Of a stretch of DNA of 64,000 nucleotides, positions 1 to 9,713 are shown one piece after another (position 1 is the first letter of the stretch; every line of letters begins with the position of its first letter). The notes under the pieces are model-generated. The model was not told the origin of the DNA, searched no databases, and saw only the letters and a list, made by a program, of their open reading frames with translations. The translations under genes and the position numbers were made by a program. Origin of the DNA: Vibrio cholerae (GTDB taxonomy: Bacteria; Actinomycetota; Actinomycetes; Actinomycetales; Micrococcaceae); NCBI GenBank assembly GCA_009728235.1, contig WNZI01000008.1:1-64000 (forward strand). The letters run 5' to 3'.

Positions 1-47
1 CTGCGGGCGACGCAGCGGCGGAGCGGCTCCGCGTCGCGGCCGGGAGG

Positions 48-950
48 GTGAGGACGGCCGGAGGCTCGACCGCCAGGGCCATCGGCCGGGGCAGCAGTGC
101 GACGCTGCGTCGCATCGGCTCCTGGGACCCCGACCTCGTGCGGCAGTCCGTCGTCACGCTGTGCGCCGTCGCCTGCATCCTGGGATCCGCGGCCGGCGTG
201 GGAGCCTTCGGGGGACCATCGATCAGGGACGCAGCGGGCGGGTTGTTCGCTCCCGATGCGACGCTGCTCGCGCCGTCGTCGTCCGCCTTCTCCATCTGGA
301 GCGTCATCTACGCAGGACTCGTCGCCTACACCGCCTTCCAGTGGCTGCCGTCCCAGCGACGCAGCGAGCGGCAGCAGCGCCTGGGCTGGACGGTCGCGGC
401 CTCGATGCTGCTGAACCTGGCCTGGATCATGAGCGCCCAAGCGGGTCGGCTGACGCTGAGCCTCGTGGTCATCATGCTGCTCTTCTTCGTGCTCCTGGCC
501 GCCGTCCGGACGCTCAACGACCATCCCACCGAGACCCGGCTCGAGGGAGCACTCGTCGACACACCGATCGGCCTGTACCTGGGCTGGGTGCTCGTCGCCG
601 CGGCCGCGAACACGGCGGCGCTCCTCACCGCGGAAGGGACCGATCTCCTCGGCTGGGAGGGCACCACCTGGGCGATCGTCGGGATCGTCGCGGTGCTGGT
701 GACGGCCGCCGTCGTCTGTTCGACGGATCGCGGACGCCTCTCCGTCGCTGCGGCGACGTCGTGGGGTCTGCTGTGGATCGCCGTCGAGCGGGTGCTGGGT
801 CAGCCGTCGGCGGTCGGGGTCGCCTTCGTCGCCGCCCTGTCGATCTTCCTGCTGCTGATCACCGCCGGTTCCCGCCGTCACCGCGTGGACCACGCCTACC
901 GGCGCTGGCTCGCGCGGAGGAGGACGCGCAGCGCGAGCCCCTCGACCTGA
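48..950 (+). CDS. TspO/MBR-like multi-pass membrane protein, possibly incomplete at both ends
   Basis: A polytopic membrane protein with about seven to eight hydrophobic segments. The stretch SAFSIWSVIYAGLVAYTAF near residue 78 resembles the aromatic-rich signature of tryptophan-rich sensory (TspO/MBR) proteins, but the protein is longer than a classical five-helix TspO. Ligand and role are unknown. The GTG start has its purine-rich stretch directly against the codon, and the frame stays open to the left edge, so the true start may lie before the window. The C-terminus is also doubtful. After about position 915 another frame encodes an acidic tail ending GENYEDSRY at 982 with every codon G or C at the third position. 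A one-base deletion there would explain why this frame ends in an arginine-rich tail. Confidence 0.6.
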   Translation: MRTAGGSTARAIGRGSSATLRRIGSWDPDLVRQSVVTLCAVACILGSAAGVGAFGGPSIRDAAGGLFAPDATLLAPSSSAFSIWSVIYAGLVAYTAFQWLPSQRRSERQQRLGWTVAASMLLNLAWIMSAQAGRLTLSLVVIMLLFFVLLAAVRTLNDHPTETRLEGALVDTPIGLYLGWVLVAAAANTAALLTAEGTDLLGWEGTTWAIVGIVAVLVTAAVVCSTDRGRLSVAAATSWGLLWIAVERVLGQPSAVGVAFVAALSIFLLLITAGSRRHRVDHAYRRWLARRRTRSASPST

Positions 951-1009
951 TGGGCGAGAACTACGAGGACTCGCGCTACTAGGCGCCGGACGGGGTCGGC
1001 GCCCGACGG

Positions 1010-1942
1010 CTACTCCTGGTCGCCGACCGTGACGGCGATCTTGCCGCGGACGTGCCCTTCGATACTGCTGCGGAACGCATCTGCCGCGCGTTCCAGCGGG
1101 AAGGACTCGGCGAGGACCGGCTTCACACTGCCCGCCTCGACGAGTTCGGTCAGCGCCAGGAGATCGGCCGGATTCGGCCGCACGAAGACGTAGTGGCCGC
1201 CCTCGTCCTTGACCTCGGCATCGGTCACCGAGGCCACGCGCCCGGGTGTCCGGAGGTGTTCGAGGGACGCCACCCGGTCCTGGCCTCCGACGTAGTCGAC
1301 GACGGCATCGATGCCCTCCGGGGCCAGCTCCGCGAGGCGCTGCGACAGTCCGTCACCGTACGTCAGCGGCTCGGCGCCCAGGGACCGCAGGAACCCGTGG
1401 TTCTTCTCGGACGCGGTGGCCAGGACGCGGGCGCCCCAGGCCTTCGCGATCTGGATGGCGTAGGTCCCGACTCCTCCCGACCCGTTGTGCACCAGGACGG
1501 TCTCGCCCTCGTTCACACCGACCGCCTTCAGTGACTGGTACGCGGTGAGGCCGGCCAGCGGCATGGTGGCTGCTTCAGCCCACGACACGTTCCGCGGCTT
1601 GCGGGCCAGCGCCCGGACGGGTGCCGCGACCTGCTCTGCGAAGGTCCCGAGTCCCACGGTGTCCATACGTGCGTACCCGATCACCTCGTCCCCGGCCTGG
1701 AACTCGGTCACCGCCGGACCGGGCTGCACGACGACACCGGCCAGGTCCCAGCCCGGGATCACCGGGAAGAAGGTCGGCAGCACGCCGTCGAGGTAGCCGG
1801 CCGTGACCTTCCAGTCGACCGGATTGACCGACGACGCACGCACGTCGACGAGGACGGAGTCCGGTCCCACCTTCGGGTCCGGCTGTTCGCCGTACTGGAG
1901 GACGCCGGGATCGCCGTACTGCTCGTAAAACACTGCCTTCAT
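1010..1942 (-). CDS. NADP-dependent quinone oxidoreductase (zinc-less MDR superfamily)
   Basis: A 310-residue medium-chain dehydrogenase/reductase of the quinone oxidoreductase type, predicted to reduce quinones or activated alkenes with NADPH in the cytosol. It has the usual order: an N-terminal GroES-like domain (SSVNPVDWKVTAGY; PGWDLAGVV), then a Rossmann domain with VLVHNGSGGVGTYAIQIAK near residue 150. The structural and catalytic zinc cysteines of alcohol dehydrogenases are absent. I start it at the ATG at 1942 because AGGAGG lies eight bases upstream; the longer frame adds a low-complexity leader with no such site. Substrate is not predictable. It appears to be a single-gene unit. Confidence 0.85.
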   Translation of the reverse strand: MKAVFYEQYGDPGVLQYGEQPDPKVGPDSVLVDVRASSVNPVDWKVTAGYLDGVLPTFFPVIPGWDLAGVVVQPGPAVTEFQAGDEVIGYARMDTVGLGTFAEQVAAPVRALARKPRNVSWAEAATMPLAGLTAYQSLKAVGVNEGETVLVHNGSGGVGTYAIQIAKAWGARVLATASEKNHGFLRSLGAEPLTYGDGLSQRLAELAPEGIDAVVDYVGGQDRVASLEHLRTPGRVASVTDAEVKDEGGHYVFVRPNPADLLALTELVEAGSVKPVLAESFPLERAADAFRSSIEGHVRGKIAVTVGDQE

Positions 1943-2070
1943 GGTGTTCCTCCTCAGGGTGCCCGGCCCGCGGCCGGTGGCTTCAGGGTGTCCATGGGCG
2001 GCAACCTGCACCGCCGTGCACCTATTCCTGTCGCAGGTGGTGCGCGGGGCGACCAGCGGCGGCGTCCCCG

Positions 2071-4914
2071 TCAGCCCGTGTTGCGCATTCCCGCAGCGAC
2101 CCCGTTGATCGTGATCAGCATGGCGCGCTGGAGCTGCCCGTCGGGCTGTCCGCCGTCGGCCTCCGCACGCACCCGCCGCAGCAGTTCGACCTGCAGGTAC
2201 GAGATGGGATCGAGGTACTGGTCGCGGACGGCGAGGGAGCGTTTGAGCACCGGCTGGTTGTCGAGCAGCTGGTGCTCGCCGGTGAGGAGGCGGATCTCGG
2301 CCAGCGTCAGCTCGTACTCCTCGCGGATCACGCCGAAGAGGTGCTGCAGCTCCGCCGGCACGAGGGCCTCGACGTAGTGGGCAGCGATCTCGAGGTCCGT
2401 CTTCGCGAGCGTCATCTCGACGTTGGAGACCACGGTGCGGAAGAAGTGCCAGCGGTCGAGCATCTCCGCGAGCAGCCCCTCATGCCCTGCCTCGCGAGCC
2501 GCGCGCAGCCCTGATCCGACGCCGAACCACCCCGGCACGATCTGCCGCGACTGCGTCCACCCGAAGACCCATGGAATGGCACGGAGCCCACCGAGGCCAC
2601 TGCCGGAGTCGGGCCGCTTCGACGGACGCGAGCCGATGTTGAGCGAGCCGAGCTGCTCCACCGGCGTCGACGCCAGGAAGTAGGCGGGCAGGTCCTCGTG
2701 GTCGATCAGGGAGCGGTACCGGGCGAACGCTGCGTCGGACACGGTTTCCATGACGTCCGCCCAGCGACCGCGATCGTCGTCGGACGTGCGGGGCTCGCGG
2801 TGCAGTGCGGAGCCCTGCATGACGGCCGCAAGGGACAGCTCGAGGTTCTCCCGCGCGAGTGCCGGCAGCGAGTACTTGTCGCTGATGACCTCACCCTGTT
2901 CGGTGAACTTGATCTCCCCCTCCAGCACCCCGTTGGGCTGCGCCAGGATGGCGTCGTAGGTCGGGCCACCACCACGCCCGACGGACCCGCCCCGGCCGTG
3001 GAACAGGCGCAGGCGCACGCCGTGCTTCGCTGCGACGTCCCGCAGGCGCCGCTGGGTCTTGTGGATCTCCCACAGGCTCGTCAGCACTCCGGATTCCTTG
3101 TTCGAATCCGAGTAGCCGAGCATGACCTCCTGCAGGTTCCCGCGCAGGCGCACCACCTTGCGGTACGTCGGGTCGGACAGCAGCGTATCCACGATCTCCG
3201 CCGAGACGCGGAGCTCGTCGACGGTCTCGAGCAGCGGGGCGAATCCGATCCTGGCGAAGGCGCCCGAGTCCGGTCCGCCCGAACCGTTCCCGACGACGTC
3301 GACCAGGCCCGCTTCGCGCGCGAGGACGACGGGTGCGAGGACGTCGTCGGCGCCCCTGGTCATGGAGACGATGTAGGTCTCGATGACGTCGGGGCCGTAG
3401 GTCCCCAGGGCGGAGGCGATCTCCCGGAAGACGTCGAAGGTGCGCCGGGCCCCGTCGTCGAGGGGTGGATGGGAGGTCGCCAGCGGACGCCGGGACGCGA
3501 GTTCGCGGGAGAGCGCCGCGAGGCGGCCGGCCCGGTCCAGCTCGAGGTAGGGCACGTCCAGTTCGCCGAGCCGGTCGGTCAGCTGTGCGACGACGTCGTG
3601 GTGCATGTCCGCATGCTCGCGGATGTCCAGGGTGGCCAGGTGCAGTCCGAAGGACGAGATAACGCGCGACGCCGTGGCGAGTGCTCCGTCCGCAGCGAGG
3701 CCTGCCGCGTGCTCGCGGAGTGAATCCCCCACCAGCTGCAGGTCGGCCAGCACCTGCGCGGTGTCGTTGTAGTCACGTCCGGGCTCATGCGGGGCCTGGT
3801 TCTGCACGCGCGTCGCGGTGTTCAGCAGCTTCGCCTTCACGCAGGTCAGCTTCAGGCGGTACGGTTCCTGCGCGTTGAGCTCGAGGACCCGCTTGTCGAG
3901 GCGCGGGAGATTCGCGAGGTCACGCTCGATGCTCGCCGTCAGCTCGTCGGAAACCCCCACGATCGCGGTGGAGGATGACAGCGAGGAGATCAGCCGGTCG
4001 ATGAAGTGGATCGCGATCCGCACGGCCTGCTGATTCTGGATCTGCAGGATCTCGCGGGTCACGGACGCAGTCACGTTCGGATTGCCGTCGCGGTCGCCAC
4101 CGATCCACGAACCGAAACGCAGGGGTGCCCCCGAAGCCGGAAGCGCGACCCCGTGCTCGGCCAGGAGGTCCGAGAGGTCCTCGAGCAGTTCCGGCATCGA
4201 GGTGGTGAGGATGTCCCCGAGATAGTAGATGGCGTTGCGTGCCTCGTCGATCGGCGTGGGGCGCACCTGGCGCAGCTCGTCCGTCTGCCAGATCAGGTCG
4301 ATCACCTCGGCGAGCCGGCGGTCCTGCCGGCGCCGCTGCTGGGAGCCCTCCACCGTGGTCTCGGCGAGCACGTCGGAGAGCCGGCGCAGCTTGTCGAGCA
4401 CCGAGCGGCGTGAGGCCTCGGTGGGGTGTGCCGTGAACACCGGTCGGACGTCGAGCTGCTGGACCACGTCGGCGAGCGCGTCGGGACCGGCGTCGGTGGC
4501 GATGCGGGTGACGGTCCGTGCGAGCCAGCCGTCCTCCTCGGAGCGGGTCCGGAGCCCCCGCACGCGGTGCACCTGCTCAGCGGCGTTGGCGAGATGGAAG
4601 TAGGCGGCGAAGGCCCGCACCAGCTCGGTCGCCTGGTCGATGGGCAGCGCCGCGAGGAGCTCCCGGACCTGTTCGGCGAGGGCTGCACGCTCGGCCGCGT
4701 CACTGACGCTCCCGGCCTCCTTCGACTGCTTGGTCAGCAGGCGGACGCGTTCCACCAGGTCGAGGAGGTCCTGTCCGTGCTGCCGGACGAGCGACTCACC
4801 GAGCAGGGTGCTGACGCGCCGTACGTCGGCGCGGAGGTCGGAGCTGATGTCTCCTGCGGTCTCGCTGAACTGCTCGGCCGCAGGCACGGGGGACACTTCG
4901 AGGGGCACTGTCAC
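2071..4914 (-). CDS. ppc: Phosphoenolpyruvate carboxylase
   Basis: Carboxylates phosphoenolpyruvate with bicarbonate to oxaloacetate, refilling the TCA cycle. At 947 residues it has full family length. Diagnostic motifs are present in order: [19 protein letters not shown] with the catalytic histidine, [46 protein letters not shown] with the mobile-loop glycines, and [18 protein letters not shown]. The C-terminus ends RNTG where QNTG is usual, a mild substitution. The start is GTG at 4914, with only a weak purine stretch (GCAGG) upstream. The gene stands alone. Confidence 0.97.
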   Translation of the reverse strand: MTVPLEVSPVPAAEQFSETAGDISSDLRADVRRVSTLLGESLVRQHGQDLLDLVERVRLLTKQSKEAGSVSDAAERAALAEQVRELLAALPIDQATELVRAFAAYFHLANAAEQVHRVRGLRTRSEEDGWLARTVTRIATDAGPDALADVVQQLDVRPVFTAHPTEASRRSVLDKLRRLSDVLAETTVEGSQQRRRQDRRLAEVIDLIWQTDELRQVRPTPIDEARNAIYYLGDILTTSMPELLEDLSDLLAEHGVALPASGAPLRFGSWIGGDRDGNPNVTASVTREILQIQNQQAVRIAIHFIDRLISSLSSSTAIVGVSDELTASIERDLANLPRLDKRVLELNAQEPYRLKLTCVKAKLLNTATRVQNQAPHEPGRDYNDTAQVLADLQLVGDSLREHAAGLAADGALATASRVISSFGLHLATLDIREHADMHHDVVAQLTDRLGELDVPYLELDRAGRLAALSRELASRRPLATSHPPLDDGARRTFDVFREIASALGTYGPDVIETYIVSMTRGADDVLAPVVLAREAGLVDVVGNGSGGPDSGAFARIGFAPLLETVDELRVSAEIVDTLLSDPTYRKVVRLRGNLQEVMLGYSDSNKESGVLTSLWEIHKTQRRLRDVAAKHGVRLRLFHGRGGSVGRGGGPTYDAILAQPNGVLEGEIKFTEQGEVISDKYSLPALARENLELSLAAVMQGSALHREPRTSDDDRGRWADVMETVSDAAFARYRSLIDHEDLPAYFLASTPVEQLGSLNIGSRPSKRPDSGSGLGGLRAIPWVFGWTQSRQIVPGWFGVGSGLRAAREAGHEGLLAEMLDRWHFFRTVVSNVEMTLAKTDLEIAAHYVEALVPAELQHLFGVIREEYELTLAEIRLLTGEHQLLDNQPVLKRSLAVRDQYLDPISYLQVELLRRVRAEADGGQPDGQLQRAMLITINGVAAGMRNTG

Positions 4915-5037
4915 GACAGCCTGCTTTCAGGGCATGGAAAACGAGGCGTATGCGGCACTGGATACGACGGATTGCTGTTGGGATACTACCCAGTCCTGTG
5001 GCCTGGGACTCATTCCGTCCGTCATACGGGCACGCTG
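4915..5037. other. Intergenic region upstream of ppc
   Basis: A 123-base gap that must hold the ppc promoter. On the minus strand TAGTAT at 4988-4983 is a possible -10 hexamer, but no convincing -35 partner was found. No hairpin or small gene is visible. Confidence 0.3.
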
Positions 5038-5403
5038 TCAGCTCAGCGGGAGCGCCAGGACGACGACCAGCGAGAGGCCTGCGACGAGCAGCACGGCCGC
5101 GACGGTGCAGGCGACGGCGGCGACGTCAGCCTCGATCCGTTCCGCGCGGATCCCGCGGGCGCTGCTGCGGTACCGATGGGCCTGTGCGGCCACGATGACG
5201 AGAGCAGCAAGCACCGTCAGTGTGGTCAGCACGAGCGGGAACCAGCCGTGGCGGGGCACCCAGCGGAGGAAGAGGACTCCCACGACGACCAGCGCGAGCA
5301 TCGTCCGATTCCACGCCAGGACCGTCCGCTCGGGCTGCAGGCCCGGATCCGCGTGCATCCCGCGCCCGGAGTGCTGTCCGGGCTGCCGCAAGGGCTCGCT
5401 CAC
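5038..5403 (-). CDS. DUF202 family membrane protein, second of a tandem pair
   Basis: A 121-residue integral membrane protein. The PERTVLAWNRTMLALVVVG segment is the DUF202 signature (a short amphipathic R-T-x-L-A-W-x-R-T helix leading into the first of three membrane segments). Function is unknown. It begins at GTG 5403, which overlaps the TGA of the upstream DUF202 gene as GTGA, so the two are very likely translationally coupled; the in-frame ATG at 5358 is an alternative start. Such tandem DUF202 pairs may form hetero-oligomers (inference). Confidence 0.8.
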   Translation of the reverse strand: MSEPLRQPGQHSGRGMHADPGLQPERTVLAWNRTMLALVVVGVLFLRWVPRHGWFPLVLTTLTVLAALVIVAAQAHRYRSSARGIRAERIEADVAAVACTVAAVLLVAGLSLVVVLALPLS

Positions 5404-5864
5404 GACCCGGACAGGACGGCGACGATGACGGCGAGCGCGACGAGTGCGCCGCCGGACGCCAGCACCGGCACGAGGAGCGGAAGGGGCAGGGGCGCCTGCC
5501 GGCGCATCGCCCGTTCGATCCGCAGCCACCGGATTCCGGCGGACAGGGCGAGAACGAGGGCGAGGACGAGAAGGAAGACGGCGAGCGCTGTCCGGACCGC
5601 AGGCACGAACGTGTCGGGGGTGAAGGCCTCCACGGCGATTCCTCCGGCGAGGAGCGCGAGGGCGGTCCGGATCCAAGCGAGGAAGGTCCGCTCGTTGGCG
5701 AGAGTGAAGCGGGGATCAGGCTCGGTACCTCCACCGAGGATCCGCTCCGAGCGCGCTCGACGGCGGTTCCCCTCGGACGAGGATGCCGCAGCCTGTCGAG
5801 GGGACGAGCCGGTCGACGGCCGCCCACCCTCAGGCGTGTCCCGGGCGTTCCTGGAAGAGCTCAC
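5400..5864 (-). CDS. DUF202 family membrane protein, first of a tandem pair
   Basis: A 154-residue membrane protein. The first 45 residues are polar and basic, then comes the DUF202 signature DPRFTLANERTFLAWIRTAL and three hydrophobic segments, the last ending at the C-terminus. No biochemical role is established. I choose GTG 5864 because TACCAT lies exactly six bases upstream, matching the leaderless arrangement seen at other genes here, and because no Shine-Dalgarno sequence is present. The frame stays open much further upstream through the antisense of the acyl-CoA dehydrogenase gene; that extension is a shadow. Confidence 0.75.
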   Translation of the reverse strand: MSSSRNARDTPEGGRPSTGSSPRQAAASSSEGNRRRARSERILGGGTEPDPRFTLANERTFLAWIRTALALLAGGIAVEAFTPDTFVPAVRTALAVFLLVLALVLALSAGIRWLRIERAMRRQAPLPLPLLVPVLASGGALVALAVIVAVLSGS

Positions 5865-5897
5865 GCGCCCATGGTAGGTCGCGGCCCTCGGCTTCTG

Positions 5898-5912
5898 CGG
5901 GCGCAGCGCCCG
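5898..5912. terminator. Short GC hairpin downstream of the acyl-CoA dehydrogenase gene
   Basis: CGGGCGCAGCGCCCG is a compact palindrome in the 125-base gap after the acyl-CoA dehydrogenase stop. It has no T-tract and is only suggestive of a terminator. Nothing else is visible in the gap. Confidence 0.3.
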
Positions 5913-5989
5913 GGTACGCCGAGGTTCCGCCGTCGTCCGGCCGCCGGCACGGGTGGGGCAGGCTGCGCCCAGCGAGCACCCGCGAGGCG

Positions 5990-7153
5990 TCAGGCGAAGG
6001 CCGAGATCCCGGTGAGCGCCCTGCCGACGATGAGGCTGTTGATCTCGTAGGACCCCTCGTAGGTGTAGACGGCCTCGGCGTCGGCGAACACCTTCGCCAT
6101 GCCGTAGTCCGTCACGATCCCGTTCCCGCCGAGGATGCCCCGGCCGAGTGCCACCGTCTCGCGCATGCGCGCCGTCGTGAAGGACTTCGCGAAGGCCGCC
6201 TGCGGCATGTCGGAGGCGCCCTGCTCCTGCAGCTGCGCGATCCGCGCCATGATCCCGATGCTCGCCGTCGTGTTGCCCATCATCGTCACGAGCTGGTCCT
6301 GGATCAGCTGGAAGCCGGCGATCGGCCGGCCGAACTGGTGCCGTTCGACGGAGTACTGCCGAGCGACGTCGAAGGCAGCCAACTGCTGGCCGACCGCCTG
6401 CCAACCGACCAGGATCCGTGAACCCAGCAGCAGTTGCCGGGTGTCGTTGAAGGACTCGATGCCGGCGAACCGGTCCGACTCGGGGATGCGGACATCGGTC
6501 AGCGTGATGTCGGCGTTCTGGACGGTCCGCAGGGCGGTCTTGTTGTCGATGGCGGTGCGGGTCACCCCGGGCAGTGTGGCATCCAGGATGAAACCGCGGA
6601 CTCCTCCCGTCGCGGTGTCCCGGGCCCAGAGCAGCATGTAGTCGCAGAACGTGCCGTTGCCGATCCATCGCTTGGCACCGTTGACCACCCAGGTGTCGCC
6701 GTCGCGCGTGGCGGTCGTCGCCATCCCGCCCGCGACGTCGGATCCGTGCTGCGGCTCCGTGAGAGCGAAGGCGCCCGTGATCTTCAGATCCATCGCGTCC
6801 TGCAGCAGGCGTGCTTTCTGGTCCTCGCTGCCGAACGTGTGGAGGGCCTCGACGAAGAGATCGTGGTGGACCATGAAGAAGGTGGCGATCGACGTGTCCG
6901 CCCGGGTCAACTCGGCTATCACGAACCCGCTGAACAGGTGGCTGTACCCCTGCTGCACGGGCGTGCTGAGGTTGAGCCCCGCGAGCTTGGGCAGGATCTC
7001 GTGGGGGAACTCGGCGCGGTTCCACCACTCGACGGCGTAGGGTGCGACCTCCTTGGCGAGGAAGTCCCGCACGTCCTGCAGCTTCTCCCGCTCGTGGCCG
7101 GCCAGGAGGGACTCGTAGCCGAGGAAGTCGGCGGTGGGTAGTTGGCTCTCCAT
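5990..7153 (-). CDS. Acyl-CoA dehydrogenase, glutaryl-CoA dehydrogenase-like
   Basis: A 387-residue FAD-dependent acyl-CoA dehydrogenase. The motif ITGAFALTEPQHGSDVAGG binds FAD and substrate near residue 135. The C-terminal YEGSYEINSLIVGRALTG carries the catalytic glutamate in the position typical of the glutaryl-CoA/short-chain subgroup. It should introduce a 2,3-double bond into an acyl-CoA and pass electrons to ETF. AAAGGA lies about eight bases before the ATG. It follows the SDR gene by 43 bases on the same strand, so the pair looks like a short operon for branched-chain or short acyl-CoA breakdown. The exact substrate is inference. Confidence 0.88.
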   Translation of the reverse strand: MESQLPTADFLGYESLLAGHEREKLQDVRDFLAKEVAPYAVEWWNRAEFPHEILPKLAGLNLSTPVQQGYSHLFSGFVIAELTRADTSIATFFMVHHDLFVEALHTFGSEDQKARLLQDAMDLKITGAFALTEPQHGSDVAGGMATTATRDGDTWVVNGAKRWIGNGTFCDYMLLWARDTATGGVRGFILDATLPGVTRTAIDNKTALRTVQNADITLTDVRIPESDRFAGIESFNDTRQLLLGSRILVGWQAVGQQLAAFDVARQYSVERHQFGRPIAGFQLIQDQLVTMMGNTTASIGIMARIAQLQEQGASDMPQAAFAKSFTTARMRETVALGRGILGGNGIVTDYGMAKVFADAEAVYTYEGSYEINSLIVGRALTGISAFA

Positions 7154-7196
7154 CGAGCCGTCCTTTCATCGGGACCGGGACCGGTCGGTGCAGTCG

Positions 7197-7981
7197 CTAC
7201 TTCGGAGCCATGCGAATGGCTCCGTCGAGGCGGATGGTCTCGCCGTTGAGCATCTGGTTCTCGACGATGTGCGCGACGAGCGCGGCGTATTCGGCAGGTT
7301 TACCGAGCCGCGAGGGATGGGGGACCTGCGCGCCCAGGGAGTCCTGGGCCTCCTGCGGCAGCCCGGCCATCATGGGCGTCTCGAAGATGCCGGGCGCGAT
7401 GGTGACCACGCGGATGAGGGATCGCGCGAGCTCACGCGCGATGGGCAGGGTCATCGCCGCGACCCCGCCCTTCGATGCAGCGTAGGCGGGCTGGCCGATC
7501 TGCCGTCGAAGGCGGCGACGGAGGCCGTGTTGATGATGACGCCGCGTTCGTCGGAGCCGCCGGCGCCCGTCACCGTCGGAGTGGAGGCGATGGCCTCGGC
7601 TGCGAGCCGGATGACGTTGAAGGTGCCGATCAGGTTGACGCTGACGACCCGGGCGAACTGCTCGAGCGGCAGGACGCCGTCGCGCCCGAGGACCTTGCCC
7701 GGCGTGGCGATCCCGGCGCAGTTGACGACGATCCGCAGCGGCCCGAGGTCGGCAGCGGCTGCGACCGCGGCCTGGACCTGTGCGGGATCGGCTACGTCCG
7801 CGGCGACGAACCGTACGCGCGAGCCGGAGGGATCGAGACCGGCAGCAGCGTCCGCGCCGGCGGACTGCGGGAGGTCGACCAACACCACGGAGGCGCCGTC
7901 CTGGACCAGCTTGCCGGCGGTCGCGAAGCCGAGCCCCGAGGCGCCACCGGTGACGAGGGCTACCGCACCCGAGATGTCCAT
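7197..7981 (-). CDS. 3-hydroxyacyl-CoA dehydrogenase-type SDR, broken by a one-base deletion
   Basis: A short-chain dehydrogenase of the HSD17B10 (3-hydroxy-2-methylbutyryl-CoA dehydrogenase) type. The N-terminal half carries the NAD motif [12 protein letters not shown] and the serine strand [11 protein letters not shown]. The C-terminal half, in the next frame, carries the catalytic YAASKGG and the subgroup-typical ending [14 protein letters not shown]. The two meet at about 7500-7504, where inserting one base (GGC to GGCC) joins them into 261 residues. The start is ATG 7981 with GAAGGA upstream. It oxidises a 3-hydroxyacyl-CoA and leads directly into the acyl-CoA dehydrogenase gene. Whether the break is biological or a sequencing error cannot be settled here; I favour error. 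Confidence 0.85.
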
Positions 7982-8111
7982 GCCTGATCCTTCCGCCAGG
8001 AGGACCGCCGTTGGTCCATCCACGCGCCCAGCGTACTGTGACGTGGCCCACTGCGCACCCGGCGGAGGATTTCCTGCGCATCCTGCCCAACCGGCGAGCA
8101 GGTTCCCTGGC

Positions 8112-8117
8112 TAGGGT
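8112..8117 (+). promoter_or_regulatory. -10 hexamer placing the GH76 gene as leaderless
   Basis: TAGGGT fits the actinobacterial TAnnnT -10 pattern and ends seven bases before the ATG, so transcription would start at or next to the start codon. Inferred from spacing only. Confidence 0.4.
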
Positions 8118-8124
8118 GGGTCAT

Positions 8125-9123
8125 ATGCCCATCCTCGATGAAGCCGCTGCCGCTGCCGCGCGGAGTGTCCGGCACCTGTTCTCGCAGCGCAGCCTCCGGG
8201 TGCCTGGGACACGGCTCGGCGCGATCAGCTTCCCACCACCTGCCGGCCCGAAGAGCCACTGGCACTACTGGTGGCAGGCCCATTACCTCGACTGCCTCAT
8301 GGATCAGCACCTGCGCCATCCCTCGGGCACGGCCCTGAACGAAGCCCGACGGCTGGCCAGGGGGATCTGGCTGCGCAACGGCGGCCGGTGGCGGAACTCC
8401 TACTACGACGACATGGCGTGGCTCGCACTGGCCCTCCAGCGCCTGGACGCGCTGGAGAACCGCCCGCGGCCGCGGCGGAGACTGCGGATCCTCGGCGCGG
8501 CGCTGGACTCCGCCAACACGCCGGATCTCGACGGTGGCGTCTACTGGAACACGACGAGGGACTACAAGAACACGCCGAGTACGGCGCCCGTCGCAATCCT
8601 CCTCGCCCGCGCCGGGGAGCGGGATCGAGCGCAGGAGCTCCTGGACTGGCTGCGCACCCGACTGCACGACCCGGTCTCGGGACTCTACCTCGACGGGGTC
8701 AGGGCCGACGGGTCCGTCGAGCGGACGATCCACACCTACAACCAGGGCACGGTCCTCGGGGCGCTGGTCGCCGTCGGCGGCCCGGAGAACCTCGAGCACG
8801 CGGCGGACCTGGTGGGCGCCGTCGCTCGGGGTGTCGCGGCCGCGGACGGCACGTTGCCGTTGAGGGCGACGGGCGATGCAGGACTGTTCTCGGGCATCCT
8901 CGCGAGGTATCTCGCCGTCGCCGCCCGGGCGACAGGTCTCCGCGCCGACGCCGCTACCTCTGCCCGCCAGCTGCTCGAGGCGACCGCCGGCGCGGTCTGG
9001 GGAGGCCGGCTGCAGGTCGACCATGCCACGCTCCTGTTCCCGCCCCGGGAGGATCCACCGGTCAGCCTGTCCTCCCAACTGCAGGCCTGGATGATCCTGG
9101 AGGCCGAGCGAGTGTCACGCTAG
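8125..9123 (+). CDS. Glycoside hydrolase family 76 protein (alpha-1,6-mannanase-like)
   Basis: A 332-residue (alpha/alpha)6-barrel protein. Aromatic-rich motifs such as HWHYWWQAHYLDCLMDQ near residue 45, the double aspartate of NSYYDDMAWLALAL (the catalytic DD pair of GH76), WNTTRDYKNTPS and YNQGTVLGAL are typical of the family. It would act on alpha-1,6-mannan, the backbone of fungal mannan and actinobacterial lipomannan. No signal peptide is visible, so it is probably cytosolic, which is unusual for a polymer-degrading enzyme. It ends convergent with and overlapping the YdeI-like gene by four bases. Confidence 0.8.
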   Translation: MPILDEAAAAAARSVRHLFSQRSLRVPGTRLGAISFPPPAGPKSHWHYWWQAHYLDCLMDQHLRHPSGTALNEARRLARGIWLRNGGRWRNSYYDDMAWLALALQRLDALENRPRPRRRLRILGAALDSANTPDLDGGVYWNTTRDYKNTPSTAPVAILLARAGERDRAQELLDWLRTRLHDPVSGLYLDGVRADGSVERTIHTYNQGTVLGALVAVGGPENLEHAADLVGAVARGVAAADGTLPLRATGDAGLFSGILARYLAVAARATGLRADAATSARQLLEATAGAVWGGRLQVDHATLLFPPREDPPVSLSSQLQAWMILEAERVSR

Positions 9124-9713
9124 TCGGTCTTCCTGCCCTGCGGATAGAACGTCTCCCCGGCCGCCAGCATCCGGACGAACTTCTCGACGTTCCGTTGCCG
9201 TGCAGCCTCGGTCCTGAGCTGGGTCAACCGGAAGATGAGGGCGTACCGGTTCTGCGAGGACAGGGTGCGGAAGGTCGCGAGCGCGGCGGGATCGGCCTCG
9301 ATCGCCGCCAGCAGCTCGGGTGGCACCTCTGCTGTCGCCGGACCCGCGTAGGCCCGTTCCCAGCGCCCGTCCGCCTGCGCCGCAGCGACCGCCCGCTCTC
9401 CTGCGTCACGCATGCGGCCCTCCTCCCGCAGCCTGTCCACGTACGTGCGGTTGCGGATGGACCAGATACTGCGCGGACCGCGCGGGGTGAAGCGCTGGAA
9501 GTAGCTGTCGTCATCGCGGGATCTGGCCTGGCCGTCGATCCAGCCGAAGCACAACGCCTCGTCCAGTGCCTGAGCATAGGTGAGCAGCGTCGTCGTGCCG
9601 CCCTTCTTGTGCTGGATCAGCCAGACCCCGGGCGAGGAAGCGTGGTTCTCCTCGAGCCAGTGGCGCCACGCTGCGGCGTCGGGCAGCAGGAGTTCGGGCA
9701 GCTCGGCTTTCAT
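9120..9713 (-). CDS. YdeI/OmpD-associated family protein
   Basis: A 197-residue protein of the YdeI/OmpD-associated family, which includes bacteriocin-protection proteins. Family features are the N-terminal AAWRHWLEENHASSPGVWL, the LDEALCFGWIDGQ segment, the FTPRGPRSIWSIRN core and a C-terminal helical part rich in arginine. The biochemical role is not established. TAGTGT at 9725-9720 stands exactly six bases before the ATG and no Shine-Dalgarno sequence is present, so the message is probably leaderless. Confidence 0.8.
   Translation of the reverse strand: MKAELPELLLPDAAAWRHWLEENHASSPGVWLIQHKKGGTTTLLTYAQALDEALCFGWIDGQARSRDDDSYFQRFTPRGPRSIWSIRNRTYVDRLREEGRMRDAGERAVAAAQADGRWERAYAGPATAEVPPELLAAIEADPAALATFRTLSSQNRYALIFRLTQLRTEAARQRNVEKFVRMLAAGETFYPQGRKTD

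Noticed and set aside
5400-7169. A 589-residue open frame joining DUF202 to the region upstream
   Set aside because: Its first 435 residues are an alternative frame of the acyl-CoA dehydrogenase gene; only the last 154 residues form a real protein.
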